A DNA stretch of 57,033 bases, taken from contig DETJ01000045.1 of NCBI GenBank assembly GCA_002361595.1, positions 1 to 57,033 on the forward strand. The letters run 5' to 3'. The position numbers and the translations under genes are program-made. This DNA comes from Patescibacteria group bacterium UBA3291 (GTDB lineage: Bacteria; Patescibacteriota; Gracilibacteria; Absconditabacterales; Absconditicoccaceae). The notes below the pieces were generated by a model. It ran no database searches. It was not told the DNA's origin and was given only the letters and a program-made list of their open reading frames with translations. Position 1 is the first letter of the stretch, and the number at the start of each line of letters is the position of its first letter. This document shows positions 1-9,924 of the stretch, piece by piece.

Positions 1-396
1 TTTTTGTTTGTAAATTTTATTTACACCTCTAAAATATTTTATTCAATTTATTCTACAAGATAAAATTTTAAAAATACTCTAACCATTAGTTTACACTTTT
101 TATAAATATTATCTATTTTACTATTTACAAAAATTTTAAAAATAAATAAATAATAGAAAAACCAGGATCAAAAAAGGTGCCTGGATATACCTTGGCACCC
201 TGGTTAATGGTCAGGTTTTAACAGTCTAATAGTTTTTTTAATTATTTTTATATATTACCATATATAATAATATGTTTATCAATGTCAATACTTTATTCTT
301 ATAATTTTACTTTCATTTTAATATTCTAATTGTAAACTCAATATAAAAATTTATTAATTATATCAACTACGTTTTTTATCTATACCACCAAAAAAA
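1..396. other. AT-rich intergenic region with one GC-richer hairpin
   Basis: No coding frame is supported here under code 25 or the standard code. The only marked structure is a two-part stem at 160-205: AACCAGG (160-166) can pair with CTGGTT (200-205), and GGTGCC (176-181) with GGCACC (194-199). It stands out from the AT-rich surroundings. It could be a terminator for a gene to the left, or part of a structured RNA. The bases after it (TGGTCAGG) recall SRP-RNA-like wording, but the diagnostic GGAA loop is absent, so no RNA family is assigned. Confidence 0.4.
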
Positions 397-2127
397 ATGA
401 AACTTAAAAAACTCCTATGAAATTGGACAAATGCAATCAAAATATTTCCAGTTTCCCATATCTTATTATTAGCTCTAACGATTATCTGAATCTGAGAAAT
501 CGAATGATTCATCGATCTAGATTCTCCAGATTTAGTACTCAGTTTGATATTAGCTTTCATAGTTAGTTGCTACTGACCTTTATTTCTAATCCATAGTAAT
601 CTAAAAAATAAAAATATCATCAATCGAGTCCTTCAAGTTTTATCGGTAATATTATGATGATTATACAATTTCATCCTATATAATATAAATCTAGATGATT
701 TAACCTACTCTGAATGACTTCTCTATATCCGAATTCTCCCTCTCGCTTTCCTTTGAATTCCTCTAATCATCGCTGTTTTTCATAAAGAACAGGAATCAAA
801 AATCCGATTTTCATGGACTAATTTATTCGTATCTATCATCTTTGGATGAATTGCATGAAGCATAATTCGATGATGAACCTCGGGGGCTTTAGCATCAATT
901 GAAACACTTTTTGATGTCGATATCGACTCTGATTTATATGCAGATTTATGATTCATATCAGAAGTGCTTTTAGCTGGTTCATTTGTTTTCAATTTCTACC
1001 TCACTTCCTCAGAAAATATTCAAAAATCTAATTTTGAAATTAAACCATCTCGTTTAAGAAAAATTTTCTGATCATTCATTTTCTTACCTCTTGCTCTAAT
1101 CTATCTAGCAATCTTTGGAGCCTACGGAATCAAAATTCTCATCACATGAATCCGACCAAAATGAATCATTGTGCGACTTTGAATTTGATATTTTACATTA
1201 TGAATAATCAGCTCTTATCTAATATATCCAGACAAAACCAAAACTCATGAAATAATAAATAAAATATTATATGTAAGTTTCATTCTCATTTCATTTATGA
1301 TGATATGAGCTATTGCAAAAAGAATCAACCAATACTGAATCACCATCAATAGATGTTTCGTATGCTACATCATCACGTTCATAATTATTTTTTCAGCTTT
1401 ATCTCTTATTTTTACCCAAAAGAGACTACTCACATTCGTATCTACATTATGAATCTTAGCTTTTATCGCAGTTTATGGACGAAGAATAAATGTAAATCAT
1501 ATCTCATTCACTTCTCAAGTAAACAGACTCGAAACTCTCCTATCTCAGCAAAACATTTCACTTCCACTTACTCAGTGAGCTTTGAAAGATATAGATAAAG
1601 AATCTACTAAACAAATTATATGAGCTCTCGATTGACTAGTCGAAAATTATAATAAAGATAAAATCATAAATAAAATAATCAACTTTGAATACAAAGATAG
1701 ATACCGATCATCACGCTATGATATCAGAGATTTTTTAGGAGCAAGTACTGATTATGATTATTACTACCCTACTTATAAATATCGAGATTATAATCAATAC
1801 GACCAAAATGGAGAATTGATAGATGTAGCATGATTCTCAAAACTATATAATTTCGAGAAATACAATTGAGATACAAAAAATCTAACTCTCAAACTGAATA
1901 TAGAAAATCAGGATTACGAATTCGATTTATCCAGTTATATAGAAGAATTAAAAAATAAATCTGATGAATATGGATGAAGAGCTGAAAATAAAGAGATATT
2001 ATGATGACCTGCTCTAATTTTAGAAGAAGAGAATTACAAACTCGTAGTTACTTGATTTTATTTAGAAGAAAACGACACTTGAGAAACTAAATTTATCAAC
2101 ATCAGATGATATATTTTATTCAAATAA
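397..2127 (+). CDS. Polytopic membrane protein, DUF4153-like
   Basis: This 576-residue frame is open only if TGA is read as Gly; it holds many in-frame TGA codons and ends in TAA. Residues 1 to about 370 form a long series of hydrophobic helices separated by short charged loops. The C-terminal 200 residues are soluble, rich in Tyr, Asp and Glu, and probably lie outside the membrane. Overall build, and a GRRINVN-like segment just after the last helix, resemble DUF4153 membrane proteins of unknown function. The start is the first ATG after stop codons; there is no strong ribosome binding site. A bidirectional terminator follows at once. The family assignment is by resemblance only; membrane location is the firmer part. 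Confidence 0.6.
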
Positions 2128-2138
2128 TTTCATAAAAA

Positions 2139-2163
2139 AATCGGCATCAATATGATGTCGATT
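2139..2163. terminator. Bidirectional intrinsic terminator
   Basis: A 10-bp stem (AATCGGCATC with GATGTCGATT) closes a 5-base loop and is flanked by A-tracts on the left and T-tracts on the right. It sits between the ends of two convergent genes and can serve both. Confidence 0.75.
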
Positions 2164-2170
2164 TTACTTT

Positions 2171-2563
2171 TCAGTAAGAATAATCCTTTTTAATTTTTCT
2201 ATCTCCCCATGTGCTGGTAAGTCTCATGCCTATTACAGCTAATCCAGCTATGTAACATATAACTCCCCCAGCACATGCTATACCACAAAGACTCTTCTCA
2301 TCTAAATGGCAATAAGCTGCCACAATAAGGAATCCAAACATAGTAATTAGCGCCATCACCGTAAGAATCGTTACTTTCCTGAGATTCTCTGCATTAATTC
2401 TCAAAAAGAGATCAGACAGCAGGACATATCCGAAGGAAATAGGGATAGCAAGAAGGATTAAGAAATACCAGGAGTAATAATAAGCTACTGACACCACTCC
2501 ACCAAACAGAAGACTCAATAAAAATCCTCCCAAATAAAGTAAAAAAATCCGTTTCATAGGCAT
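2171..2563 (-). CDS. Small four-helix membrane protein, apparently standard-code
   Basis: The 130-residue protein begins MPMKRIF and has about four hydrophobic helices, with Gly-rich stretches such as LLFGGVV and CAGGVICYIAG. I see no family match. Its 12 glycines are all GGN and it ends in TGA, whereas neighbouring genes use TGA heavily for Gly. If TGA were read as Gly here, the frame would run about 27 codons into the facing gene and through the shared terminator. A TTGACA box (2603-2608, minus strand) and a TATAAT-like box near 2585 lie between the upstream in-frame start codons and the ATG at 2563, so the ATG at 2563 is preferred. Origin by transfer from a standard-code organism or element is a reasonable inference; function is unknown. 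Confidence 0.6.
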   Translation of the reverse strand: MPMKRIFLLYLGGFLLSLLFGGVVSVAYYYSWYFLILLAIPISFGYVLLSDLFLRINAENLRKVTILTVMALITMFGFLIVAAYCHLDEKSLCGIACAGGVICYIAGLAVIGMRLTSTWGDRKIKKDYSY

Positions 2564-2681
2564 TATGTTTTTGTTATTATATCTATATATCATAGACAAA
2601 TATGTCAAGTATTCAAGAGAATATTTATAAAAAATTTTTCCAGATTTTGAGAGAATTTTACCTATAATTAAACTATAAACG

Positions 2682-3182
2682 CTACTCAGCTTTTATTACT
2701 CTCCACTTATCTGGAAACATATCCTTAATTTCTTTAATGATGTATTGATTTGTTCTTCAGGTAGTTCCCCCAAAAAATCCCACAAGATACATATATTCCT
2801 TCGGATCTCATACAGTAAATCACATTCATTCAAATTCTTTTCTTCTTTCTTCCGTTATCTTTCTAGCTTTATCCATAGATTCATCACTATATTTTCATAT
2901 CAAAATCTCCAAAGGAAATCCATTCGCCATATGTACACTTCTTTTCAATATATTATAAATTTCAGGAACATTCTTCCATTGTTCAATACTTTTATCAAAA
3001 GGTGCACAAGAAATATAATAAAAATCTGAAAAAGCTTCTCAGTATTTCCTTAAGCTTTCTTCAGAATCAGCAAAATTTTTATATAAGTCAAATGAAATAT
3101 CACTACTAACATTTCTACTAAACGATTCTAATCATTCGATTTTTCTCTTTTCTATATTCTTTTCCATAGTCATTGTAACCAT
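2682..3182 (-). CDS. Hypothetical protein (166 aa)
   Basis: A soluble, charged protein ending in TAG, with several in-frame TGA codons read as Gly. There are three closely spaced possible starts (ATG at 3182, 3173 and 3167); the longest is given. The C-terminal part contains VGFFGGTTGRTNQY and a lysine-rich end. I recognise no domain. It has no signal peptide or membrane segment. The next gene upstream on the same strand is separated by a terminator, so it is probably transcribed alone. Confidence 0.6.
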
Positions 3183-3229
3183 AATAAACATAATTTCATT
3201 ATATTCATTTCCTCAATACTATCAATAAA

Positions 3230-3263
3230 AAAAAAGCTAATCCACTTACGAATCAGCTTTTTT
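3230..3263 (-). terminator. Intrinsic terminator after the 91-aa gene
   Basis: AAAAAGCT (3231-3238) pairs with AGCTTTTTT (3255-3263), with one mismatch further in. In minus orientation the hairpin is followed by a run of T. It lies just beyond the stop of the gene that ends at 3285. Confidence 0.55.
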
Positions 3264-3284
3264 CGTATATACAACCATTATTAC

Positions 3285-3560
3285 TTATTCACACATTTCC
3301 CATAAATGGGAAACGACTTTCTTTACAACTTCTATTACTTTTTTAGTCAGCTCCATAAATCATTTTACAGCAACTATTTCAAATCATTGAATCACTCCAG
3401 CAGCATCAGTTACCATATTTACTAAGAATTTATTTGAACTAACTTCTAACAAAACTTCATAAGTGCTATCCTGAATTTCTGTGAAACTTGCCTTAACTGA
3501 ATTCCAAACAACATCTCTAGTAGCACATGTATTAGCATCTATCAAAGCTCATTGAAACAT
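3285..3560 (-). CDS. Hypothetical protein (91 aa)
   Basis: The frame begins MFQGALIDANTC and ends HLWEMCE before TAA, with three in-frame TGA read as Gly. The frame stays open upstream of the ATG, so the true start could be a non-ATG codon further up. The sequence is mildly hydrophobic with an amphipathic lysine/valine helix near the C-terminus (TKKVIEVVKKVV). No family is recognised. It is followed by an intrinsic terminator, which supports it being a real transcription unit. Confidence 0.5.
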
Positions 3561-3734
3561 AATCAAGTAACTATTCAGAAATAAAACTCAAAAAATTCAA
3601 CTACCCTGCTTTTATGATTATCGCATCGTTTTTCAATGGAAAAGTCCATCAAAATTTTTAGGAAAAATCTACTTGTTTTTTTAGGAAGAATTTATATAAA
3701 AATTTTACACAAATTTTAGTTTATTTAGCCGATA

Positions 3735-4505
3735 ATGGAAAAACCAATAGAAAATCTGATTCAAACTTTACAGAAACAAAAGAAGAAAATATTATCTTCA
3801 GACGACCTCAAAAAGTATATCTATTTAGCCTTTTGAGAATCCACCCCAATCAGTAAAATTTATAAAATCACATTTCAACTAAGAAACCGTTGATATCTCA
3901 TCTGACTAAGAAAAGATTTATTCTATATTACTAATCCAGAAAAATCAGTTTCTAACGAAGAAATTGAAGAACAACGATATCGAAGATTACTCAAAGATCA
4001 TTGCAATTGAGTTTGTAAACAGCGATATATTGGAAGTTTAGCTGCATTAGAGATACATTTACACTGAAACGTAGTAACAATACCTGAAACAGTAACGATT
4101 ATAAACAAAGAAAAACAAGCAATTGAAACGATAGTTTTTGAAAAACAAATCGCTTTCAAAAAATTTGAAACAAAATGAAAAAACCTAATTTCTCAGCTCA
4201 TCAAACAGACAATTGAAATAGATATGCCAAACTGCAAGAATCTTTTAGTAGCAAATCTAGAATTATCCATCCTCGAATGTCTCTACAATTTCGACACTAC
4301 TAACAAATGATATATCGAAGAATGCATCAAAAAAGCAATCAAGAAAAACGGAAAGACATTAAATCTTTCCACACTTGAATCCATTATCAAACTATGAAAA
4401 CATAATACTTCACTGAATAGGTTATACAATCTAACAAAAATAACATATCCAGCACTATCAGAAGAAATAAAAAAACTGATTAAGAAATATGGATTTGTAT
4501 TGTAA
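3735..4505 (+). CDS. AbiEi-like antitoxin / transcriptional regulator (orphan)
   Basis: The 256-residue protein has the layout of AbiEi-type antitoxins. An N-terminal winged-helix-like part (residues 1-70, ending LRKDLFYITNP) is followed by a segment RYIGSLAALEIHLHGN, which matches the 'Y-x-SSLSALEIHG' signature of that family, and then a beta-rich part and a LELSILECL segment. AbiEi proteins repress their own operon and neutralise the nucleotidyltransferase toxin AbiEii. No AbiEii partner is present: the next gene runs convergently. The protein may therefore be a stand-alone regulator. Family assignment rests on pattern similarity seen by eye. In-frame TGA codons are read as Gly; the gene ends in TAA. 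Confidence 0.6.
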
Positions 4506-6047
4506 TTACCAATCCTTAAATTCTTTCATTTTTTCATTATCTACATTTCATTCTATCTGATTCAACTCCCAATAAAAATATTCATCAATCTTTTCTGCTC
4601 ATTCTGGAGTTACAATATATTTAATTAATCAAAATTGTCTTCACATATCTCATGAAGCATCTTTTTGCATTAAAATTGTAACATGAACCTCTCATTTTTC
4701 AGGAATAATATTTTCATAAACAACTTTTGCCTTATCATAAGAAAGTTCTGATTCCAAATTCATTCAATCGTTACCAAAAGCCCCAGAAACCTTTCTTAAT
4801 GCTAAGTTATGAGAAGCAAGATATTTTTGATCTTTTGTATTTTCAACAATTAGCCTTTCTTCTACCTTTCTAATAGATTCTTCAAAATTTTCATTTTCCG
4901 CAGAATTCAACGACTTTTTATCTTCTTTATAAGCAATATCAAAAGTATAAGTATCTGTTGATTTACCTTTAGACACTGTTACTTCAACTTTATCCCCATC
5001 TACTTTAACACTTTTAATCTTTTTATATTCATGACTTGGATTATCATTTCTATAATCATAACGATCCCTATACTTAAAAGTTTTCTTAGTCGTATTTTTA
5101 CCTCTCTTAATATTAATCACAGTTCAATATTCAGTTCCACCACTTCCATTATAATCTGAATACTCATGCAAAACTACTAATAAATGATTTTCTTTATCAT
5201 AAAATTCATCATGTACTCATTCTAAATTCTCACTCCATTGATATAATGAAACAGCTTCTTTCTCAGGGAGTCCAAACTTTTCAACTGCATTTTTTCTTTC
5301 TTCTATACTTTCAAGTTTTTTTTCCATTTTTTTTCATTCTTCCTTTAATTTATCAAGTTCAAATTGAACTTTTTTATCAAATTCTGGTAAATTTTCTTTT
5401 CTAATTTTTTCCTTTGCCTCATTAAAAGCATTATAATCAATTTTATAACAGCTATCTCAAATATAATCTACAAAATCATTCAATCACAATTTTCTGAGAT
5501 TTAATCTAATCTCATCAGCAAAAACCATTTCATCTGGAAAATCTGTATAATAAAATCAAAAAGTACCTCCCATACCCAACAACATAATATTTTTATCGTG
5601 CAAATAATTCGCAACAACAAGTTTTTCTTCTCCTGAGAAATTTTTAAATCATTCAAATATTTTACTTAACAAATCATCCTTTTTACCAATAATCTTTTCA
5701 GTAACAGCTTGTATTAATTCTGATTTTCCCTTTCACTTTTTAATTATTCCTAGTTCATCTTCAGATAAAAATTCAGAGAGTTTTTTAATAGAAAACTCTT
5801 CAATTATTCTTTTATCCATTTCTTTTTCTTCTTCACGACCAGGAAGTTTTTTTTCTACTTCTTTTATAACTTTCCGGTTTTCTTCAATTTTATTTTTTAC
5901 CTCTTTTATCTCAGCTTCACAATTAGTAATATATTCTTCTTCTGGAGTTTTCGCTTTCAATACGTTTCAAGCTTCTTCAGAATAAATTCATTCTCATGAT
6001 TTCTTAGCTTTTTTAAGCTTTTCATTATCAAGAACTTCTTTTACCAT
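4506..6047 (-). CDS. Charged hypothetical protein (513 aa)
   Basis: One frame with in-frame TGA read as Gly and a TAA stop directly abutting the stop of the convergent AbiEi-like gene. There is no signal peptide. Residues about 30-85 and 210-250 are Lys/Glu-rich and likely coiled coil (for example EIKEVKNKIEENRKVIKEVE). Between them lies a compact region with KLVVANYLHDKNIMLLGMGG. A beta-rich segment follows (KSVKVDGDKVEVTVSKGKST), and the last 100 residues are mixed. I recognise no catalytic motif and no family. The start ATG at 6047 is the first in the frame. Confidence 0.65.
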
Positions 6048-6132
6048 TTTTAATACAATTAAATTATAAAGCACTTAATTATATACATAAAAATTAAAAT
6101 GTCAAATTTTGGCAGATTTTTTCTTAAATTAA

Positions 6133-6158
6133 AAAAGCCACCAATAAAGGTGGCTTTT
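6133..6158 (-). terminator. Intrinsic terminator after eno
   Basis: AAAAGCCACC (6133-6142) pairs perfectly with GGTGGCTTTT (6149-6158) around a 6-base loop, just past the enolase stop. A- and T-tracts on the two sides allow function in both directions. Confidence 0.8.
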
Positions 6159-6177
6159 ACACATCTCATAAATTTAA

Positions 6178-7434
6178 TTATTTTCCATAACTAGCTTCAT
6201 TTCCAAGAGCTTCTTCAATTCTCATTAATTGATTATATTTACAGATTCTATCAGTTCTACTAGCTGATCCAGTTTTGATAAATCCTGAATTCATAGCTAC
6301 AGCTAAATCTGCAATGAAAGTATCTTCAGTTTCTCCAGATCTATGAGAAACGATGGCTTTCATTCCATGCTGATGAGCTAAATTGATAGCATCAATAGTT
6401 TCTGAAACTGATCAGATTTGATTTAATTTGATAAGGATAGAGTTTGCAATTCCTTTATCGATTCACATTTGAAGTCTCTGAATATTTGTAACAAACAAAT
6501 CATCTCCAACAAGCATAATTTTATCTCCTAATGCATCAGTCAATTTCTTCCATCCATCGAAATCATCTTCAGCCATTCCATCTTCAATAGAAATGATTGG
6601 ATATTTATTACACCAATCTGAGAATAGAGCAACTAATCCATCTTGATCTAATACTTTTCCTTCTCATTCAAGATTATATTTTCAATCTTTAAAAAATTCT
6701 GAAGCAGCTACATCAAGAGCTAATTGAACCTTTCAAGTGTGTCCAGCTTTTTCGATAGCTTCAACAATTACTTGTAAAGCCTCTTCATTACTTCCTAAGT
6801 TTGGAGCAAATCCTCATTCATCTCCAACTGATGTAGCTAATCCTCTAGCTTTAAGAATAGCTTTTAAGTTGTGGAATACTTCAGCACCCATTCTTAATCC
6901 TTCCCTGAAATTAGCAGCACCTGTAGGTACTACCATAAATTCTTGAATATCTACTGTATTGTCAGCGTGAGCTCCACCATTCAAAATATTCATCATTGGA
7001 TAAGGAAGAACATGTCCTTTTCCATCGTTAATGAACTTATAAAGAGGTTTATTTTCAGCCTTAGCGCAAGCTACAACAAAAGCCATACTAACTGCTAAAA
7101 TAGCATTTGCTCATAATTTTGATTTATTAGCTGTTCCATCAAGCTCTAATAATTTCTTGTCTAATTCTCTCCAATTTTCGAAACTCTGACCTTCAATAGC
7201 AGATTTGATTGTAGTATTTACATTATTTACTGCAGTTAAAGTACCCTTTCACATATAACGAGATTTATCTCCATCACGCAATTCTAATGCTTCATGTACT
7301 CATGTTGAAGCTCAAGATGGAACCATAGCACGAGCAAATGTACCATCAGACAAAGTGATTTCAGCTTCCACTGTTGGATTTCCTCTAGAATCAAGGACTT
7401 CTCTCGCGTGTAATTTCGTAATTTGATAAGCCAT
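6178..7434 (-). CDS. eno: Enolase (phosphopyruvate hydratase)
   Basis: Converts 2-phosphoglycerate to phosphoenolpyruvate in glycolysis. At 418 residues it has normal family length. Visible hallmarks are the N-terminal AREVLDSRGNPTVEA, SGASTG loop, catalytic Glu in SVGDEGGFAP (about residue 205), the Mg2+ ligand region ISIEDGMAEDD, catalytic Lys in ILIKLNQIGS (about 336) and the signature SHRSGETED (363-371). Several conserved glycines are encoded by TGA, for example in the SGASTG segment. The start MAYQITKLHA fits the family. A small hypothetical frame lies upstream on the same strand and an intrinsic terminator follows. This gene indicates a working lower glycolytic pathway. Confidence 0.97.
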
Positions 7435-7556
7435 AATTTAAAGAATAATAAAATAAAACACTGAAATAAAATACTGTTTTCAAAAACAAAAACAAGAGTT
7501 ATTAAAACTCTTGTCCATACAAAAAATAAACTATATACCACCAATAAATAATTTAA

Positions 7557-7838
7557 CTACAAATCAACAAAATACAAAGCATCTTTTGCATCTTCATTTT
7601 TATGATTATGATTTTTAGAATCATTATCTACTACTCAAACTACAGTTTTTTCATTTCATAAATTACATGCCAATGCTTTTGATATATTTTCACATCATGA
7701 ATTTTCTTCTTTCTCTCCTTCATAACGTCTCTCAACATATTCAGGATTGTCTCACTGATAACACCACTCCAACATCAGTACACAAATATAAATAAAACAC
7801 AATAATCAGTAAATTATAAATTTATACAAAAAAGTCAA
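7557..7838 (-). CDS. Small hypothetical membrane protein, start uncertain
   Basis: The frame ends in TAG and uses several TGA codons as Gly. From a TTG at 7838 it gives 93 residues with one hydrophobic helix (FLYKFIIYGLLCFIYICVL) followed by an acidic soluble tail with an Asn/His-rich stretch (DNDSKNHNHKNEDAK). The first ATG in the frame is only at 7775, which would remove the helix and leave 72 residues. No family is recognised. A single-pass protein with a soluble tail is the best reading; the start is not settled. Confidence 0.4.
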
Positions 7839-7908
7839 CCATAATTGATTAAAAATCTGACTAAAAAATAATACTTGCAATAAAAAGACAAAACACTACC
7901 TTACTAAT

Positions 7909-8916
7909 ATGCTTATTTACTACGAAACCAACATTAAAGATTCACCTCTCACACATCAGATTTTTGAACAATTCAAAAATTCTGAGAAAATCGAAATCCA
8001 ACATTACAAAAATCTTTTTGACGCTAAAATATGAAATTATAAAACTGAACCATTAATCATTCTCGCCAAACAAGAACATATTGCCATTCTCCCAACTCCA
8101 AAAAATTATTGATTTCCATGAAAATCATTCTTTTTCAAACCTAGTTTAAACTGTTTTTTCAATTGCAAATATTGCTACCTTCAATGAACTTTTAGAAATC
8201 GTTTCCCTGTCTTTTTCCTAAACTACGAAGATATGCAAAAAGAAATAATAAATCAGATCCAAAAAGGAAGACAGTCTTGATTTAATGGTCAGATTACTTT
8301 TTACGCAAGTAATTATGCAGACTTACTTGCCACTGAAAATATCTCTCATTTTCATGAAAACTTTTTATCATTCTGTGAATCTCTACCTGATAACGTTTTA
8401 ATTGAAACCAGAACAAAATCTGCAAACATTACTACCCTACTCGACTATGCAAAGAATTTAAACTGAGACTCTCCTACTCAAAAAATGGAAATTGCATTTT
8501 CACTTTCTCCTAGAATTATCGCAGAGAAATACGAACTATGAACAGCCGCACTTAACGAGAAATTAGACGCAATCAATCAATTATTAGAAAAATGACTTCG
8601 TGTTGGTTTAAGATTTCTTCCACTCCTACCAGTTAAAAATTTTCAACAAATTTATTCAGAATTTTTGGATGAAGTCAGCAATAAAATAAACATCAATAAA
8701 ATTAGTTCTATCACTATTGCACCACTAATCTTCAATCAATGAGATTACAACATTCTTATCAAAAAATATCAAAATGATTCTGATTTTTCATTTATTAATA
8801 ATTTACAGCAAAACGAACATTTACTTCGAACATGTTCAAATAAAGAAATATCTACATTCAAAAAATTATTTTCAAATATTTTCAAAGAAAAAAATATTTT
8901 CTGGGATTATATTTAA
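7909..8916 (+). CDS. Radical SAM protein, spore photoproduct lyase-like (SplB family)
   Basis: The 335-residue protein carries the cluster motif C-x3-C-x2-C at residues 82-89 (CFFNCKYC), followed by YLQGTF, the arrangement typical of SplB-type radical SAM proteins. The preceding FFKPSLNC and later IETRTKS and IAFSLSPR segments also fit that family. Such enzymes use S-adenosylmethionine and a [4Fe-4S] cluster; in spore formers they repair spore photoproduct thymine dimers. A spore role is unlikely here, so repair of UV lesions or another radical reaction are the alternatives. It is flanked by a divergent small gene upstream and a secreted-protein gene downstream. It ends in TAA. Confidence 0.75.
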
Positions 8917-9010
8917 TTTTTGCACGTTTTGTCAATTTATTTTTTCCCTTTCATATAGAAAAAAAATTAAAATTACATAGTTTTAATTTATTTATACTTA
9001 ACTTTCTAAA

Positions 9011-9904
9011 ATGCAAAACAAAAAAATCTTAAGATTAATACTATCGTCAATTATATTTTGTTGAATATTATTTTCAATAACAAGCGCATCTACACAATTG
9101 TGACGAAATATATTAAATCAATTAAGAAATGATGGGAGAACTGACGAAGAAATCAAAACAGTCATTGAAGATTTATGATATAATGCTGATGATTATTTTC
9201 CGAATTTAGCATCAAATAAAAAACAAAATACTTCAACACAACACAACACAACACAAGAATGACGAAATATATTAGATCAATTAAGAAAAGAATGACGAAC
9301 AGACGATGAAATAAAATCAAAAATGAAAGAAGCTTGAATAGATACTAGCTGATACTTCCCAGATTCATCATGAAATTCAAAATCTTCATCTTCAACTAAT
9401 TGAGTTTTATATACTTCTAGAAGTTGTAAAACATATGATATAGAGTATTTAAACGATTTATGAGTATATTCATCCAAAAATTTAATAAAAACTGAATATT
9501 TTGTAAATACTGATTACTTCAAAAGATATATTGATTCAAAAAATCCACAAAAAACAGACTGTCCTACAAACATATGATGGATATCTAACCCATATTATGA
9601 TTCATCAGATAGTATATATCGTTATATTGCACCTAATTGAAAAGTATACTTCATCATAAACCAAAATTGATACTATACATCAAATGAATTAAGCAAACCA
9701 AAGAGTTTCTGATCAATCAATGAACTCAAAAGCTACATCAGAGAACGTAATCCTCTAATATGGATGTGAACCAATGAGACCACTCAAAATATTTCATCGA
9801 ACAATTCAAACCAAACAACTTCCAATAATGTAGATTGTGAAGATCCCATCGTAGTAGCTACATGTATATTAGGTATGAGTTGTCCTAAAGAATGCCAAGC
9901 ATAA
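9011..9904 (+). CDS. Secreted protein with tandem GRNILxQLR repeat
   Basis: A typical Sec signal peptide (about residues 1-27, KKILRLILSSIIFCGILFS) precedes two tandem 35-residue repeats at about 31-65 and 84-118. Both read GRNILxQLRxxGRTDxEIK and end YFP(N/D). They are joined by a Thr/Gln/Asn-rich linker. The rest is polar, with aromatic-rich segments and several cysteines (SCKTYD, DCEDP, CPKECQA) that could form disulfides. No catalytic motif was seen. The repeat looks like a short helical module suited to binding or anchoring, but this is inference. It probably acts outside the cell or at the cell surface. Confidence 0.75.
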
Positions 9905-9924
9905 ATACACTAATAAATTAATTT

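Noticed and set aside
160..215. SRP RNA
   Set aside because: A TGGTCAGG string is present but the conserved GGAA tetraloop and symmetric loop are absent.
6737..6946. Plus-strand frame antisense to enolase
   Set aside because: Enolase is unmistakable on the other strand; the plus frame is a composition shadow.
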